A stretch of 64,000 nucleotides of DNA from Kribbella steppae (lineage in GTDB: Bacteria > Actinomycetota > Actinomycetes > Propionibacteriales > Kribbellaceae): NCBI RefSeq assembly GCF_004342025.1, contig NZ_SLWN01000014.1:166172-230171 (forward strand), written 5' to 3'. A program made the translations under genes and the position numbers. Within the stretch, counting starts at the first letter, position 1. Every line of letters begins with the position of its first letter. This document shows positions 57,036 to 64,000 of the stretch, piece after piece. The notes below the pieces were generated by a model, which did no database searches, was not told where the DNA came from, and worked only from the letters and a program-made list of their open reading frames with translations.

Positions 57036-57892
57036 TTCCCGCCCACCTGGACCTCGGCCAGCCGGCCGGCCGCCCCCGGGTCATGGGCCGCCAGGACGAC
57101 CAGATCCGGCTGCTGCGCTCGAAGTTCGTTGACCTGGGCAACGGCTCGGCGCAGGTCCGGCCTGGTCCCGATCCCCGGGATGTGGCCGGCCGCCAGCAGG
57201 TCGGCGTCGTACGTGAGGTCGCCGACCATCAACAGCGGCGGTTCGCCCGGGCGCCGTACGAGCATGGACAGCGAACCGGGGGTGTGTCCGGGGGTGGGTA
57301 GCAGCATCAGACTGCCGTCGCCGAACAGGTCGTGTCCGGCGATGAACGGCGTCAACCCGGGATCGCCCAGCGGCTCGGGCCGGATCAGCTCCCAGCGGAG
57401 GCCGGGCAGTTCGATATGGCGGCGCAGGTAACCGCGGGCGGCGGCCAACGGACGGCTCATGGACCGCCACTCGGCTTCGCTGATCACTATGCGAGCGCCG
57501 GCCAACTCGGGGAGTCCGCCGATGTGGTCCTGGTGCAGATGGGACACGACGGCGGTATGGACGTCGCGGATGTCATAGCCGTTGGCCGCGAGAAGCCGGG
57601 TCAGCGTCTGCTCCGGCCCGATCTCGAACTTCGCGAGCCGGTCGTAGATCACTCCGTTGACACCGCCTGGGAAGTAGCCGGCGTCGGTGACGGACGCACG
57701 GTCCTGCCCGGTGTCGAACAGCACCAGACCGTCGCGATGCTCGATGACGTAGGTGTTGATCGGGCGCGGAGCGGTCCAGCTGCGCGATGTCGCGAGCCAG
57801 ACGTAGAGGTTCTTCTTGGTGGGGCCGACGTGCTCCGGCCTGATCTGGACCGAGCCGGTGCTCAGTGCGGTGACGCGGGCGACGGGGTTCAT
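57032..57892 (-). CDS. Metallo-beta-lactamase-fold hydrolase (lactonase-like)
   Basis: 286 residues from ATG 57892 (MNPVARVTALSTGSVQIRPE). The metal-binding set is AVVSHLHQDHIGG (HxHxDH), then H in LLPTPGHTPGSLSML, D in LLMVGDLTYD and H in LVVLAAHDPG. NTYVIEHRDGLVLFDTGQD resembles N-acyl homoserine lactonases of the AttM/AiiA family. So it may hydrolyse lactones or esters. It is the first gene of the MBL-MarR-SRPBCC operon. Confidence 0.87.
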   Translation of the reverse strand: MNPVARVTALSTGSVQIRPEHVGPTKKNLYVWLATSRSWTAPRPINTYVIEHRDGLVLFDTGQDRASVTDAGYFPGGVNGVIYDRLAKFEIGPEQTLTRLLAANGYDIRDVHTAVVSHLHQDHIGGLPELAGARIVISEAEWRSMSRPLAAARGYLRRHIELPGLRWELIRPEPLGDPGLTPFIAGHDLFGDGSLMLLPTPGHTPGSLSMLVRRPGEPPLLMVGDLTYDADLLAAGHIPGIGTRPDLRRAVAQVNELRAQQPDLVVLAAHDPGAAGRLAEVQVGGK

Positions 57893-57904
57893 GGAAGATA
57901 CATT

Positions 57905-57924
57905 ACACGACATGTATGTCGTGT
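57905..57924. promoter_or_regulatory. Perfect 20-bp MarR-type operator
   Basis: ACACGACATGTATGTCGTGT at 57905-57924 is a perfect palindrome (9-bp arms around GT), 13 bases upstream of the hydrolase start. Size and position are typical of MarR operators, and MarR is encoded in the same operon. Confidence 0.8.
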
Positions 57925-58025
57925 CAACTATTACGGAGCCGCAGCCCCGGAGTGCTGTGAAAGTGCCGTGAGAGTGCCGTGCCGGGTCGTGGTCAAGGTG
58001 ACATCGCGGCTGGCAGAGTGTGTGC

Positions 58026-59651
58026 ATGAAGGGTCTGATGCAGAACTACCAGCTGTCCCTGGACACCATCTTCCTCCGGGCTGAGCAGTTCTACCCGGAC
58101 AAGACCGTCTACACCGGCGGTCCGGCGCCGACGAAGCTGACGTACTCCGAGTGGGCCGCGCGGACCAGACGATTAGGCGGCGTGCTGGACACGCTCGGGA
58201 TCAGCGCGGACGGTCGGGTGGCGACCTTCGCGTGGAACTCGGGGCGTCACCTCGAGCTGTACTTCGCTGTGCCCTGTACCGGCCGGGTCTTGCATACCCT
58301 CAACATCAGGCTCTTCCCCGATCAGGTCGTCTACATCGCGAACCACGCCGAGGACGAGATCGCCTTCGTCGACCGGTCGTTGCTCGGGCTCTTCCTGCCG
58401 CTGCTCGATCGGTTGCCGCTGCTCAGACATGTGGTGGTGATGGACGATCTGCCGGCCGGCGCGCCCGGGGTGGAGGCGCCCGACGATCCACGGTTCCACG
58501 ACTACGAGGAGCTGTTGGCCGCGGCGGAGCCGGTCGAGTTCCACGTCGCGGACGAGAACCAGGCGGCCGCGATGTGCTACACGAGCGGTACGACGGGCAA
58601 TCCGAAGGGCGTGGTGTATTCGCACCGCTCCACGTGGCTGCACTCGATCGGCGTCCTGACCAACGCGGGGATCGGGCTGGCCGAGACGGACACGGTGATG
58701 CCGGTCGTGCCGATGTTCCATGCGAACGCCTGGGGTCTCGCGCATGCGGCTCCGATGGCCGGTGCGTCGCTGGTGTTCCCTGGGCCGGACATGAGTCCAC
58801 AGGGGATCCTGAAGCTGTTGCAGGAGCAGGAAGTCACGCTCGCCGCCGGTGTTCCGACGATCTGGCAGGGTTTGTTGCCCTTGCTGGACGGGGTCGAGTT
58901 GCCCAAGCTGCGACGGGTTCCGTGTGGTGGGTCCGCCGTACCGATGGCGTTGTCGGAGGCGTTCCGGGAGAAGCTCGGCCGGCCGATCCTGCAGGCGTGG
59001 GGGATGACCGAGACCAGCCCGGTGGCGACCGCGGCACACGTGCCGGCGCGGTACGAGGATCTCCCGGAGGACAAGAAGGCGCGGCTCCGGGCCCGGCAGG
59101 GACAGCCGCTGCCCGGCGTCGAGGTGCGGATCGTCGAGCCGGGGTCGATCACTCCGTTGCCCTGGGACGACGAGGCGACGGGTGAGCTGCAGGTTCGTGG
59201 GCCGTGGATCGCGCAGGAGTACTACCGGCCCGACGAAGGTGTTCAGCTGAGCACGGAAGACGGCTGGATGAAGACGGGTGACGTGGCGGCGATCGACCAG
59301 TTCGGCTCGGTGCGGCTGGTGGACCGGACGAAGGACCTGGTGAAGTCCGGCGGCGAGTGGATCAGCTCGGTCGAGTTGGAGAACCTGCTGATGGCGCACC
59401 CCGCGGTCAAGGAGGCCGCGGTGATCGGCGTACCGCACCCGAAGTGGGACGAGCGGCCGCTGGCCTGCGTCGTACTCGAGGAAGACGCAACCGCCACAAG
59501 CGAAGAGATCCTGGACTACCTGCGGCCGTTGGTGGCGAAGTGGTGGCTCCCCGACGCGGTCGAATTCATCGACGAGGTCCCCAAGACCTCAGTCGGCAAG
59601 TTCTCCAAGAAGGACCTCCGCACCCGCTTCGCCGACTACCACCTGGAGTAG
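58026..59651 (+). CDS. Fatty acyl-CoA ligase (AMP-binding, medium/long chain)
   Basis: 541 residues from ATG 58026. AMP-forming ligase motifs: MCYTSGTTGNPKGVVYSHRS (P-loop, A3), QAWGMTETSPVATAAHVPAR (A5), GWMKTGDVAAIDQFGSVRLV (A7), DRTKDLVKSGGEWISSVELE (A8), and FIDEVPKTSVGKFSKKDLRT (A10, catalytic Lys in GKF). Residue pattern and length match FadD/AlkK medium- to long-chain acyl-CoA synthetases. It activates fatty acids to acyl-CoA for oxidation or synthesis. It is divergent from the MBL operon. Confidence 0.95.
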   Translation: MKGLMQNYQLSLDTIFLRAEQFYPDKTVYTGGPAPTKLTYSEWAARTRRLGGVLDTLGISADGRVATFAWNSGRHLELYFAVPCTGRVLHTLNIRLFPDQVVYIANHAEDEIAFVDRSLLGLFLPLLDRLPLLRHVVVMDDLPAGAPGVEAPDDPRFHDYEELLAAAEPVEFHVADENQAAAMCYTSGTTGNPKGVVYSHRSTWLHSIGVLTNAGIGLAETDTVMPVVPMFHANAWGLAHAAPMAGASLVFPGPDMSPQGILKLLQEQEVTLAAGVPTIWQGLLPLLDGVELPKLRRVPCGGSAVPMALSEAFREKLGRPILQAWGMTETSPVATAAHVPARYEDLPEDKKARLRARQGQPLPGVEVRIVEPGSITPLPWDDEATGELQVRGPWIAQEYYRPDEGVQLSTEDGWMKTGDVAAIDQFGSVRLVDRTKDLVKSGGEWISSVELENLLMAHPAVKEAAVIGVPHPKWDERPLACVVLEEDATATSEEILDYLRPLVAKWWLPDAVEFIDEVPKTSVGKFSKKDLRTRFADYHLE

Positions 59652-59667
59652 ACCGACACGCTCGGAC

Positions 59668-59699
59668 GCTCCCGGGGCCCTCTGTGGTGACCCGGGAGC
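59668..59699 (+). terminator. Hairpin terminator after acyl-CoA ligase
   Basis: GCTCCCGGG (59668-59676) pairs with CCCGGGAGC (59691-59699), with a 14-base loop, 17 bases after the ligase stop. Confidence 0.6.
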
Positions 59700-59761
59700 T
59701 CTCCTGGAATGTGCCCGTTAGCCGGAATGCGCGGGGGGACGAGCGCGCCGATCCTGGTGTC

Positions 59762-60151
59762 ATGGCTCTGCGCTGCTTGATCGTCGACGACAGCCCTCAC
59801 TTCCTCGACGCCGCACGGGCTCTGCTGGAACGTGGAGGGTTGCGGGTGATCGGCGTCGCCTCGACGACCGAGGAGGCGCTGCGGCGTGTGGAGGAGCTCA
59901 AGCCGGACGTCGTACTGGTCGACATCGAACTTGGTCAGGAGAGCGGGTTCGAACTCGCCCGGCGGTTCCAGAGCGAGACGACCCTGGACCGATCGAAGGT
60001 GATCCTGATCTCCACCTACGCGGAAGAGGATCTCGAGGACATGGTCACCGCCGCCCCGGTCGCGGCGTTCCTGTCGAAGTCGCACCTGTCGGTCCGCGAG
60101 ATCCGCGAGATCGTCGGCGACACGGGCCCCAACGCCTCCCAGAGGCCATGA
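59762..60151 (+). CDS. Stand-alone receiver-domain response regulator
   Basis: 129 residues, only a receiver domain: acidic pair CLIVDDSPHFLDAARAL, phospho-acceptor Asp in DVVLVDIELGQESGFELARR, Ser/Thr in VILISTYAEEDLEDM, Lys in VAAFLSKSHLSVREI. No output domain. It may pass phosphate or act by binding a partner. It is near the DevS-like kinase at 60609. An element shared with 63586-63609 lies 37-63 bases upstream. Confidence 0.85.
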   Translation: MALRCLIVDDSPHFLDAARALLERGGLRVIGVASTTEEALRRVEELKPDVVLVDIELGQESGFELARRFQSETTLDRSKVILISTYAEEDLEDMVTAAPVAAFLSKSHLSVREIREIVGDTGPNASQRP

Positions 60152-60409
60152 GGGCGGTCGGCACGCGCCTTGCCCGCTGAGGTCTGTGCCCGGGCGGGCC
60201 ATGGCTGAGCTCACCGACCAGGCTGACTTCCCGATCGCGCCGCCTCTGGCTCTGTGTCGATACCGGTCAGCAGGTATGGCGGTTTCCGGCTCGCCGGACC
60301 GGGAGAAGGCCGCTGGTGGGGGCGATTTGCGGCTCCGTCCGCAGGCATTCTGAGGAGATCCGAAGCCCATCATCGTGGATGTGGGCGAGTCGCCAGGAGG
60401 CAGGCCGAC
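60152..60409. other. Intergenic region before small gene
   Basis: The 258 bases hold no supported gene. Frames here lack ribosome sites and family matches. The final part has AGGAGG, the ribosome site for the small gene at 60410. Confidence 0.5.
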
Positions 60410-60595
60410 ATGGAACGTGCAGATTGGCTGGACGGTGCGTTGACGTCGCCCGAGGCCCGATTTCTGATGGTGACGGCGATTACGCATCACCAGATCAACT
60501 CGCCGAACTGGGGCGAGCACGAGGTCCTCAAGCTGAACGCCGAGCTGGCGGAAATCGAGCGCGCCGCGATCACGGTGGTTGAAGAACTCCAGTGA
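60410..60595 (+). CDS. Small hypothetical protein
   Basis: 61 residues from ATG 60410, with AGGAGG 8 bases upstream. The sequence starts MERADWLDGALTSPEARFLM and contains NSPNWGEHEVLKLNAELAEI, a predicted helical, acidic protein. No family recognised. It is tail-to-tail with the sensor kinase gene, 13 bases apart. Confidence 0.6.
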   Translation: MERADWLDGALTSPEARFLMVTAITHHQINSPNWGEHEVLKLNAELAEIERAAITVVEELQ

Positions 60596-60608
60596 TGTGA
60601 ACGCGAGG

Positions 60609-62606
60609 TCAGGACGCGGTCGGGTGGACAGTCTGATCGAGCGGCAGTGATACCTCGATCACGGTGCCGTGGCCGGTGCGGCTGATGACATCGATCGATC
60701 CACCGAGAGCCTCGACCCTGTCCCGCAACCCGATCAGACCCGACCCACGTCCCGGCTCCGCCCCGCCGAGGCCGTCGTCACGGACCTGAAGGCGCAGGGT
60801 GCCGTCGTGTTCGGCGACGGTCACCTCGGCCCCCGATGCGTCGGCATGTTTGGTCGCGTTGGTGAGTGCTTCGGACACGACGTAGTACGCCGCCACTTCC
60901 ACCGGCGCCGGATAGCGGGAGGCGATGCCGATGCTCAGCTCGACCGGGACAGCCGAGCGCCGGGCAAGCATCCGGAGCGCCGCACCGAGGCCGCCTTCGG
61001 ACAGGATCGAAGGGTGGATACCGCGTGCCATCTCACGAAGTTCGTCCACCACCTCGGTGAGTCCCTCGGAGATCTTGCCCAGGCTGCCCCGCAGCACTGG
61101 CAGATAGGCGGGTACGCCGTCCTGAGCGAGGCGCAGTTCGAGCGCCAGTGAGACGAGTCGCTGCTGGGCCCCGTCATGCAGATCCCGCTCGATCCGGCGG
61201 CGCGTCTCGTCGGCAGTGGTGACGAGACGCGCGCGGGACTCGGTCAGCTTGGTGTGCGCCTCGGCGTTCGCGATGGTCGTGGCGACGAGCTCGGTGAATT
61301 CGGTCATCCGCTGCTCGGTGTCCTGCGGAAGGCGTTCGCGCCGCGATGCGACGTTGATCGCGCCCCACAGGCGGCCTTCGACCACGATCGGAATGTCGAC
61401 CGCCGAGCGGATGCCCTGCTGCCATGCGTCTTCGGTCAGGCGTGCCGATGCCGAGCCGTCGAGTTCGGTGCGAGCGGCGCGTTCGGTCTCCCGGACCGAC
61501 GCCAGGGCGAGACCCGGAGGCGGCGTGAACCGTGATCCCGGCTGATGTCCTGCCAACCACCCGTGGCCTCCCACGAGTGTGGCCTGCCCATCCGGCTCGA
61601 ACCTGACAAGCGCGGTCCCGTCGGCGTCGAAGAGGGCACCGACCTCCTCGGCCACCGCGGCGAACACGAGATCCGGCCCTGTCCCCTGGGCGACCATGGT
61701 CGCCACTCGCCGCAGGGCGGCCTGCTCGTCGGCCATCCGGCGCAGCTCGGTGCGCGCCTCGGCGTTCTCGATGGCGGTGGCGACGAGTTCGGTGAAGCCG
61801 GCGATCTGTGACTCTGTATTCGCCCCGAACGGTTCGTCGCGCTTCGTCGAGGCGGCGATCACTCCCCAGACCTGCCCGGCCACCATGATCGGGCAGCCGA
61901 TCGACGAGCGGATCCCCAGCGCACGCGCCTCGTCGGCGATCTGTCCGGTCGCGCCGGCGAAGCTGTCGAGCCGGACCGGACCGCCGGTCCGCCGTACGTC
62001 CCGGGCCACGCTCAGCCCTTCGAGGTCGAACCGCGTGTCGACGGCCAGCTGAACCGGCACCCGGCTCCAGGCGGCGAGCGCGGACACGGTCCCGTCCGCC
62101 TCGTAGCGCTCCATCCGGGCGAGATCGGCCCCGCACAGCAGCCCGACCTCGCGGGTGACGGCCTCGAACACCGCCACTGGGTCGGCCGACTCCGCCACCA
62201 GCGTCGCGACCCGCCGCAACGCCGACTGCTCCTTCGTCAGCCGCTCCGCCTCGACGGCAGCTCGTCGCGACCGCGCCGCCAACTCGGCCACCACGGCGGA
62301 CGTCACCAGGAACACGGCGAGCGCCACCGCGTTCCGCGCCTCTTCGACCCAGAAGGAGCCCACCGGTCGCAGGAACAGGAAGGCGAAGACACCGACACTG
62401 AGGAGTGAGGTCAGCGCGGCCAGTCGCGCTCCCCACGCGATCGCGACCGGGAGCACCGCGAACAGATACAGCACCAACAGGCTCAGCGCCGGAATGTGTG
62501 GCTCGAGCAGTGCGACGATCCCGGAGACCACAGCCACCAGCGCCACGCTGGTCAGCAGCCCGCGCCACCAGCGCCCGATGGGCAGATTCAACCGGGTCCA
62601 TGCCAT
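60609..62606 (-). CDS. Sensor histidine kinase with two GAF domains (DevS-like)
   Basis: 665 residues from ATG 62606 (MAWTRLNLPIGRWWRGLLTS). Four membrane segments at about 10-105, in the DUF4118 style. Then two GAF domains (RRVATLVAESADPVAVFEAV with GIRSSIGCPIMVAGQVWGVI, and RRVATMVAQGTGPDLVFAAV with GIRSAVDIPIVVEGRLWGAI). The HisKA_3 phospho-acceptor is RRRIERDLHDGAQQRLVSLA. The ATPase ends with SEALTNATKHADAS and GSGLIGLRDRVEALGGSIDV. GAF domains could bind haem or another ligand; no haem ligand can be assigned. It is the kinase for the regulator at 62861. Confidence 0.93.
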   Translation of the reverse strand: MAWTRLNLPIGRWWRGLLTSVALVAVVSGIVALLEPHIPALSLLVLYLFAVLPVAIAWGARLAALTSLLSVGVFAFLFLRPVGSFWVEEARNAVALAVFLVTSAVVAELAARSRRAAVEAERLTKEQSALRRVATLVAESADPVAVFEAVTREVGLLCGADLARMERYEADGTVSALAAWSRVPVQLAVDTRFDLEGLSVARDVRRTGGPVRLDSFAGATGQIADEARALGIRSSIGCPIMVAGQVWGVIAASTKRDEPFGANTESQIAGFTELVATAIENAEARTELRRMADEQAALRRVATMVAQGTGPDLVFAAVAEEVGALFDADGTALVRFEPDGQATLVGGHGWLAGHQPGSRFTPPPGLALASVRETERAARTELDGSASARLTEDAWQQGIRSAVDIPIVVEGRLWGAINVASRRERLPQDTEQRMTEFTELVATTIANAEAHTKLTESRARLVTTADETRRRIERDLHDGAQQRLVSLALELRLAQDGVPAYLPVLRGSLGKISEGLTEVVDELREMARGIHPSILSEGGLGAALRMLARRSAVPVELSIGIASRYPAPVEVAAYYVVSEALTNATKHADASGAEVTVAEHDGTLRLQVRDDGLGGAEPGRGSGLIGLRDRVEALGGSIDVISRTGHGTVIEVSLPLDQTVHPTAS

Positions 62607-62860
62607 CTCGTCGCATCCCCTCAGCCGAACGCTAACGGATGGGACTGTCGCTGACGACCTCCACGCACCTGCGCGACCCTCCCCGTGTCCCGATTGTGCG
62701 CTTGCGGACCAGATCGCCGCCCACTCGAACGGCGAGTACCGCAAAGATTGCGGTGAGCAACAATGCGCCGACGTCGGCCGGTACGGCGTACCGGACCTCC
62801 AGGTCGGATCCGGGTCGGCTGGCCGGGTCAACCGGCGCGGGCGCAGGGCTACTCTGGGGC

Positions 62861-63556
62861 ATGACGACGGAGCCGTCCGGCCAGCACCGAGGCAACGACG
62901 GTACGGCGATCACTCGTGTCCTGCTGGCCGAGGACGACGTACTCCTCCGCGCGGGCCTGGCCAGTCTTCTGGAGCGGTCGGGGTTCGAGGTCGTCGGGCA
63001 GACCGGCGACAGCGTGTGGATTCTTCCGCTGGTGCGCGAGTTGGCGCCCGACCTGGTGGTGCTGGACATCCGGATGCCGCCGACGAACACCACCGAAGGA
63101 CTGGACGCGGCCCTGGAGATCCGCACGGAGTTCCCGGAGATCGGCATTCTGGTGCTGTCGGCGCACGCCGAGGTCGAGCACGCGATGGAACTGCTGGCCA
63201 CCGGTCAGCGGATCGGTTACCTGCTGAAGAGCCGCGTGACGGATGTGGGCGAGTTCATCGAGACGCTGGAGCGGATCGTCAGGGGTGGTTCGGTGATGGA
63301 TCCCGCGCTGGTTCAGGAACTGGTGAGCGCCCGGCGGCGCAACGATCCGCTCGCCGCGCTCAGCCAACGGGAGCGCGACGTACTCGCGCTGATGGCCGAG
63401 GGACGGTCGAACGCCGGCATCGCCCGGCGGCTCTGGGTGACTGAGGGCACGGTGGAGAAACACGTCCGGCACATCCTCGCCAAGCTGAGCCTCCCCGAGA
63501 CCGGCGATGATCATCGCCGGGTGCTCGCGGTGGTCACCTTCCTCGAAGCCCGCTGA
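62861..63556 (+). CDS. NarL/LuxR-family response regulator
   Basis: 231 residues from ATG 62861. Receiver: VLLAEDDVLLRAGLASLLER, Asp in LVVLDIRMPPTNTTEGLDAA, Ser in GILVLSAHAEVEHAMELLA, Lys in RIGYLLKSRVTDVGEFIETL. LuxR helix-turn-helix: LSQRERDVLALMAEGRSNAG, IARRLWVTEGTVEKHVRHIL. It is divergent from the DevS-like kinase and is its likely partner. Confidence 0.93.
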   Translation: MTTEPSGQHRGNDGTAITRVLLAEDDVLLRAGLASLLERSGFEVVGQTGDSVWILPLVRELAPDLVVLDIRMPPTNTTEGLDAALEIRTEFPEIGILVLSAHAEVEHAMELLATGQRIGYLLKSRVTDVGEFIETLERIVRGGSVMDPALVQELVSARRRNDPLAALSQRERDVLALMAEGRSNAGIARRLWVTEGTVEKHVRHILAKLSLPETGDDHRRVLAVVTFLEAR

Positions 63557-63895
63557 TTGCTCGAGTGAGCGGTCTGGACGGGAACCTCTCTTGGGTGCCC
63601 GTTCGCCGGGCGGGATTCCAGCTAGCAGGAACGGGAGTTGGGCGCTGGTGGTGAAGACCTGGAGGTCCTGCTAGGGGATCGTGACTGGAGAACCGCCGAG
63701 ACAGTGCAGGTCGTGGTCGCGGAGTGACTCACCAGACCGGCGGGCCTGGCGTATGTGCACCCCTCACATCCCTCCGGCGCCAGGCCCGCCCGACCGCCCT
63801 CCGAATCGATCCACCTTCGCTTTCCGGAAGAAAGGTGCCACAGAGCGGCGCTGGATTCAGGTGATTGTCGCAACGCCTGACTGTTGGAGGGTGTT
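63557..63895. other. Intergenic region with hairpin and shared element
   Basis: No gene is supported. It contains a 24-base element (63586-63609) almost identical to one upstream of the receiver-domain gene (59699-59725, with a 3-base insertion). It also contains a hairpin, whose outer arms GGCGGGCCTGGCG (63739-63751) and complement (63778-63790) enclose an inner ATGTG/CACAT stem. The latter is a likely terminator. Confidence 0.6.
63739..63790. terminator. Two-tier hairpin terminator
   Basis: Outer 13-bp arms (63739-63751 and 63778-63790) and an inner 5-bp stem (63753-63757 with 63765-63769). It sits between the response regulator and the partial gene at 63896. Confidence 0.6.
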
Positions 63896-64000
63896 GTGGC
63901 GAGATCGAGGGTGTCTGGGGATCGGCGGCGGCTGGTGCTGGACCTGTTGAGTCGGGGGCACAAGCCGATGGAGGTGGCGCGACGTACCGGCGTGTCGAAG
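63896..64000 (+). CDS. Helix-turn-helix protein (partial, possibly transposase)
   Basis: GTG 63896, with GGAGG 5 bases upstream, starts a frame open to the window edge. The 35 residues contain DRRRLVLDLLSRGHKPMEVA and RRTGVSK, a helix-turn-helix as at the N-terminus of many transposases and of some integrase-type regulators. Too short to assign. No terminal inverted repeat was recognised in the bases before it. Confidence 0.55.
   Translation, partial: MARSRVSGDRRRLVLDLLSRGHKPMEVARRTGVSK

Overview
The window is high-GC (about 70 percent) actinobacterial chromosome. The evidence is codon use with frequent GTG starts, SigE-family ECF sigma factors, enzymes that depend on F420, mycothiol-type DinB proteins, a small actinobacterial SRP RNA, and a HelR-type RNA polymerase recycling factor. 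The gene mix resembles Kribbella and related Propionibacteriales, but that is an inference from style and not a proven assignment. There is no phage, no CRISPR array and no complete insertion sequence. The partial gene at the right edge begins with a helix-turn-helix of the kind found in transposases.

Layout. 1-5.8 kb: end of a GGDEF protein, then two SigE-family sigma factor modules. Each sigma gene is translationally coupled to an N-terminally anchored surface protein, and a tandem paralogue and a secreted SH3-like protein lie close by. 5.8-11.5 kb: DinB, MmyB-type regulator, NTF2-like protein, streptomycin-kinase-like protein, methyltransferase, M15-like peptidase, a small serine-recombinase-like protein, plus a long hairpin element. 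11.7-17.8 kb: two MFS efflux genes with HxlR and XRE regulators (one MFS gene is frameshifted), GNAT, TetR/NTF2 pair, a CopZ-like metal-binding protein and a RibD-like reductase. 17.9-22.8 kb: Tex with a long RGG tail, a small membrane operon, and an EmrB-type MFS pump. 22.8-27.9 kb: a complete sugar ABC uptake locus (YesL-like protein, DeoR/LacI hybrid regulator, binding lipoprotein, two permeases) with palindromic operators. 28-35.8 kb: endonuclease/phosphatase, TetR with its acyltransferase target, Ddn-hemerythrin fusion, LuxR regulator, methyltransferases, nucleotidyltransferase and RibD-like reductase. 35.8-40.5 kb: FtsX/LolD-type ABC system divergent from a NarL-type two-component system. 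43.4-47.4 kb: a probable rifamycin-resistance operon (RAE-like element, glycosyltransferase, HelR) flanked on both sides by 3' remnants of other genes. 47-56.6 kb: glyoxalase-like proteins, MFS/ArsR pair, an atypical serine hydrolase with a duplicated fragment, tRNA-Ser, CatB-like acetyltransferase coupled to a GNAT-SET fusion, LLM oxidoreductase, SRP RNA and nadE. 56-64 kb: an MBL-MarR-SRPBCC operon with a perfect 20-bp operator, an acyl-CoA ligase, and a DevS/DevR-like two-component system with a receiver-only protein.

The observations that most deserve follow-up are a 74-pair hairpin at 9541-9696 whose mismatches all become G-U pairs in minus-strand RNA; the RAE/rgt/helR locus between gene remnants; the GNAT-SET methyltransferase fusion; a palindromic element found twice between convergent genes; and the triple tandem ECF-type -35 motif upstream of the second four-cysteine paralogue.
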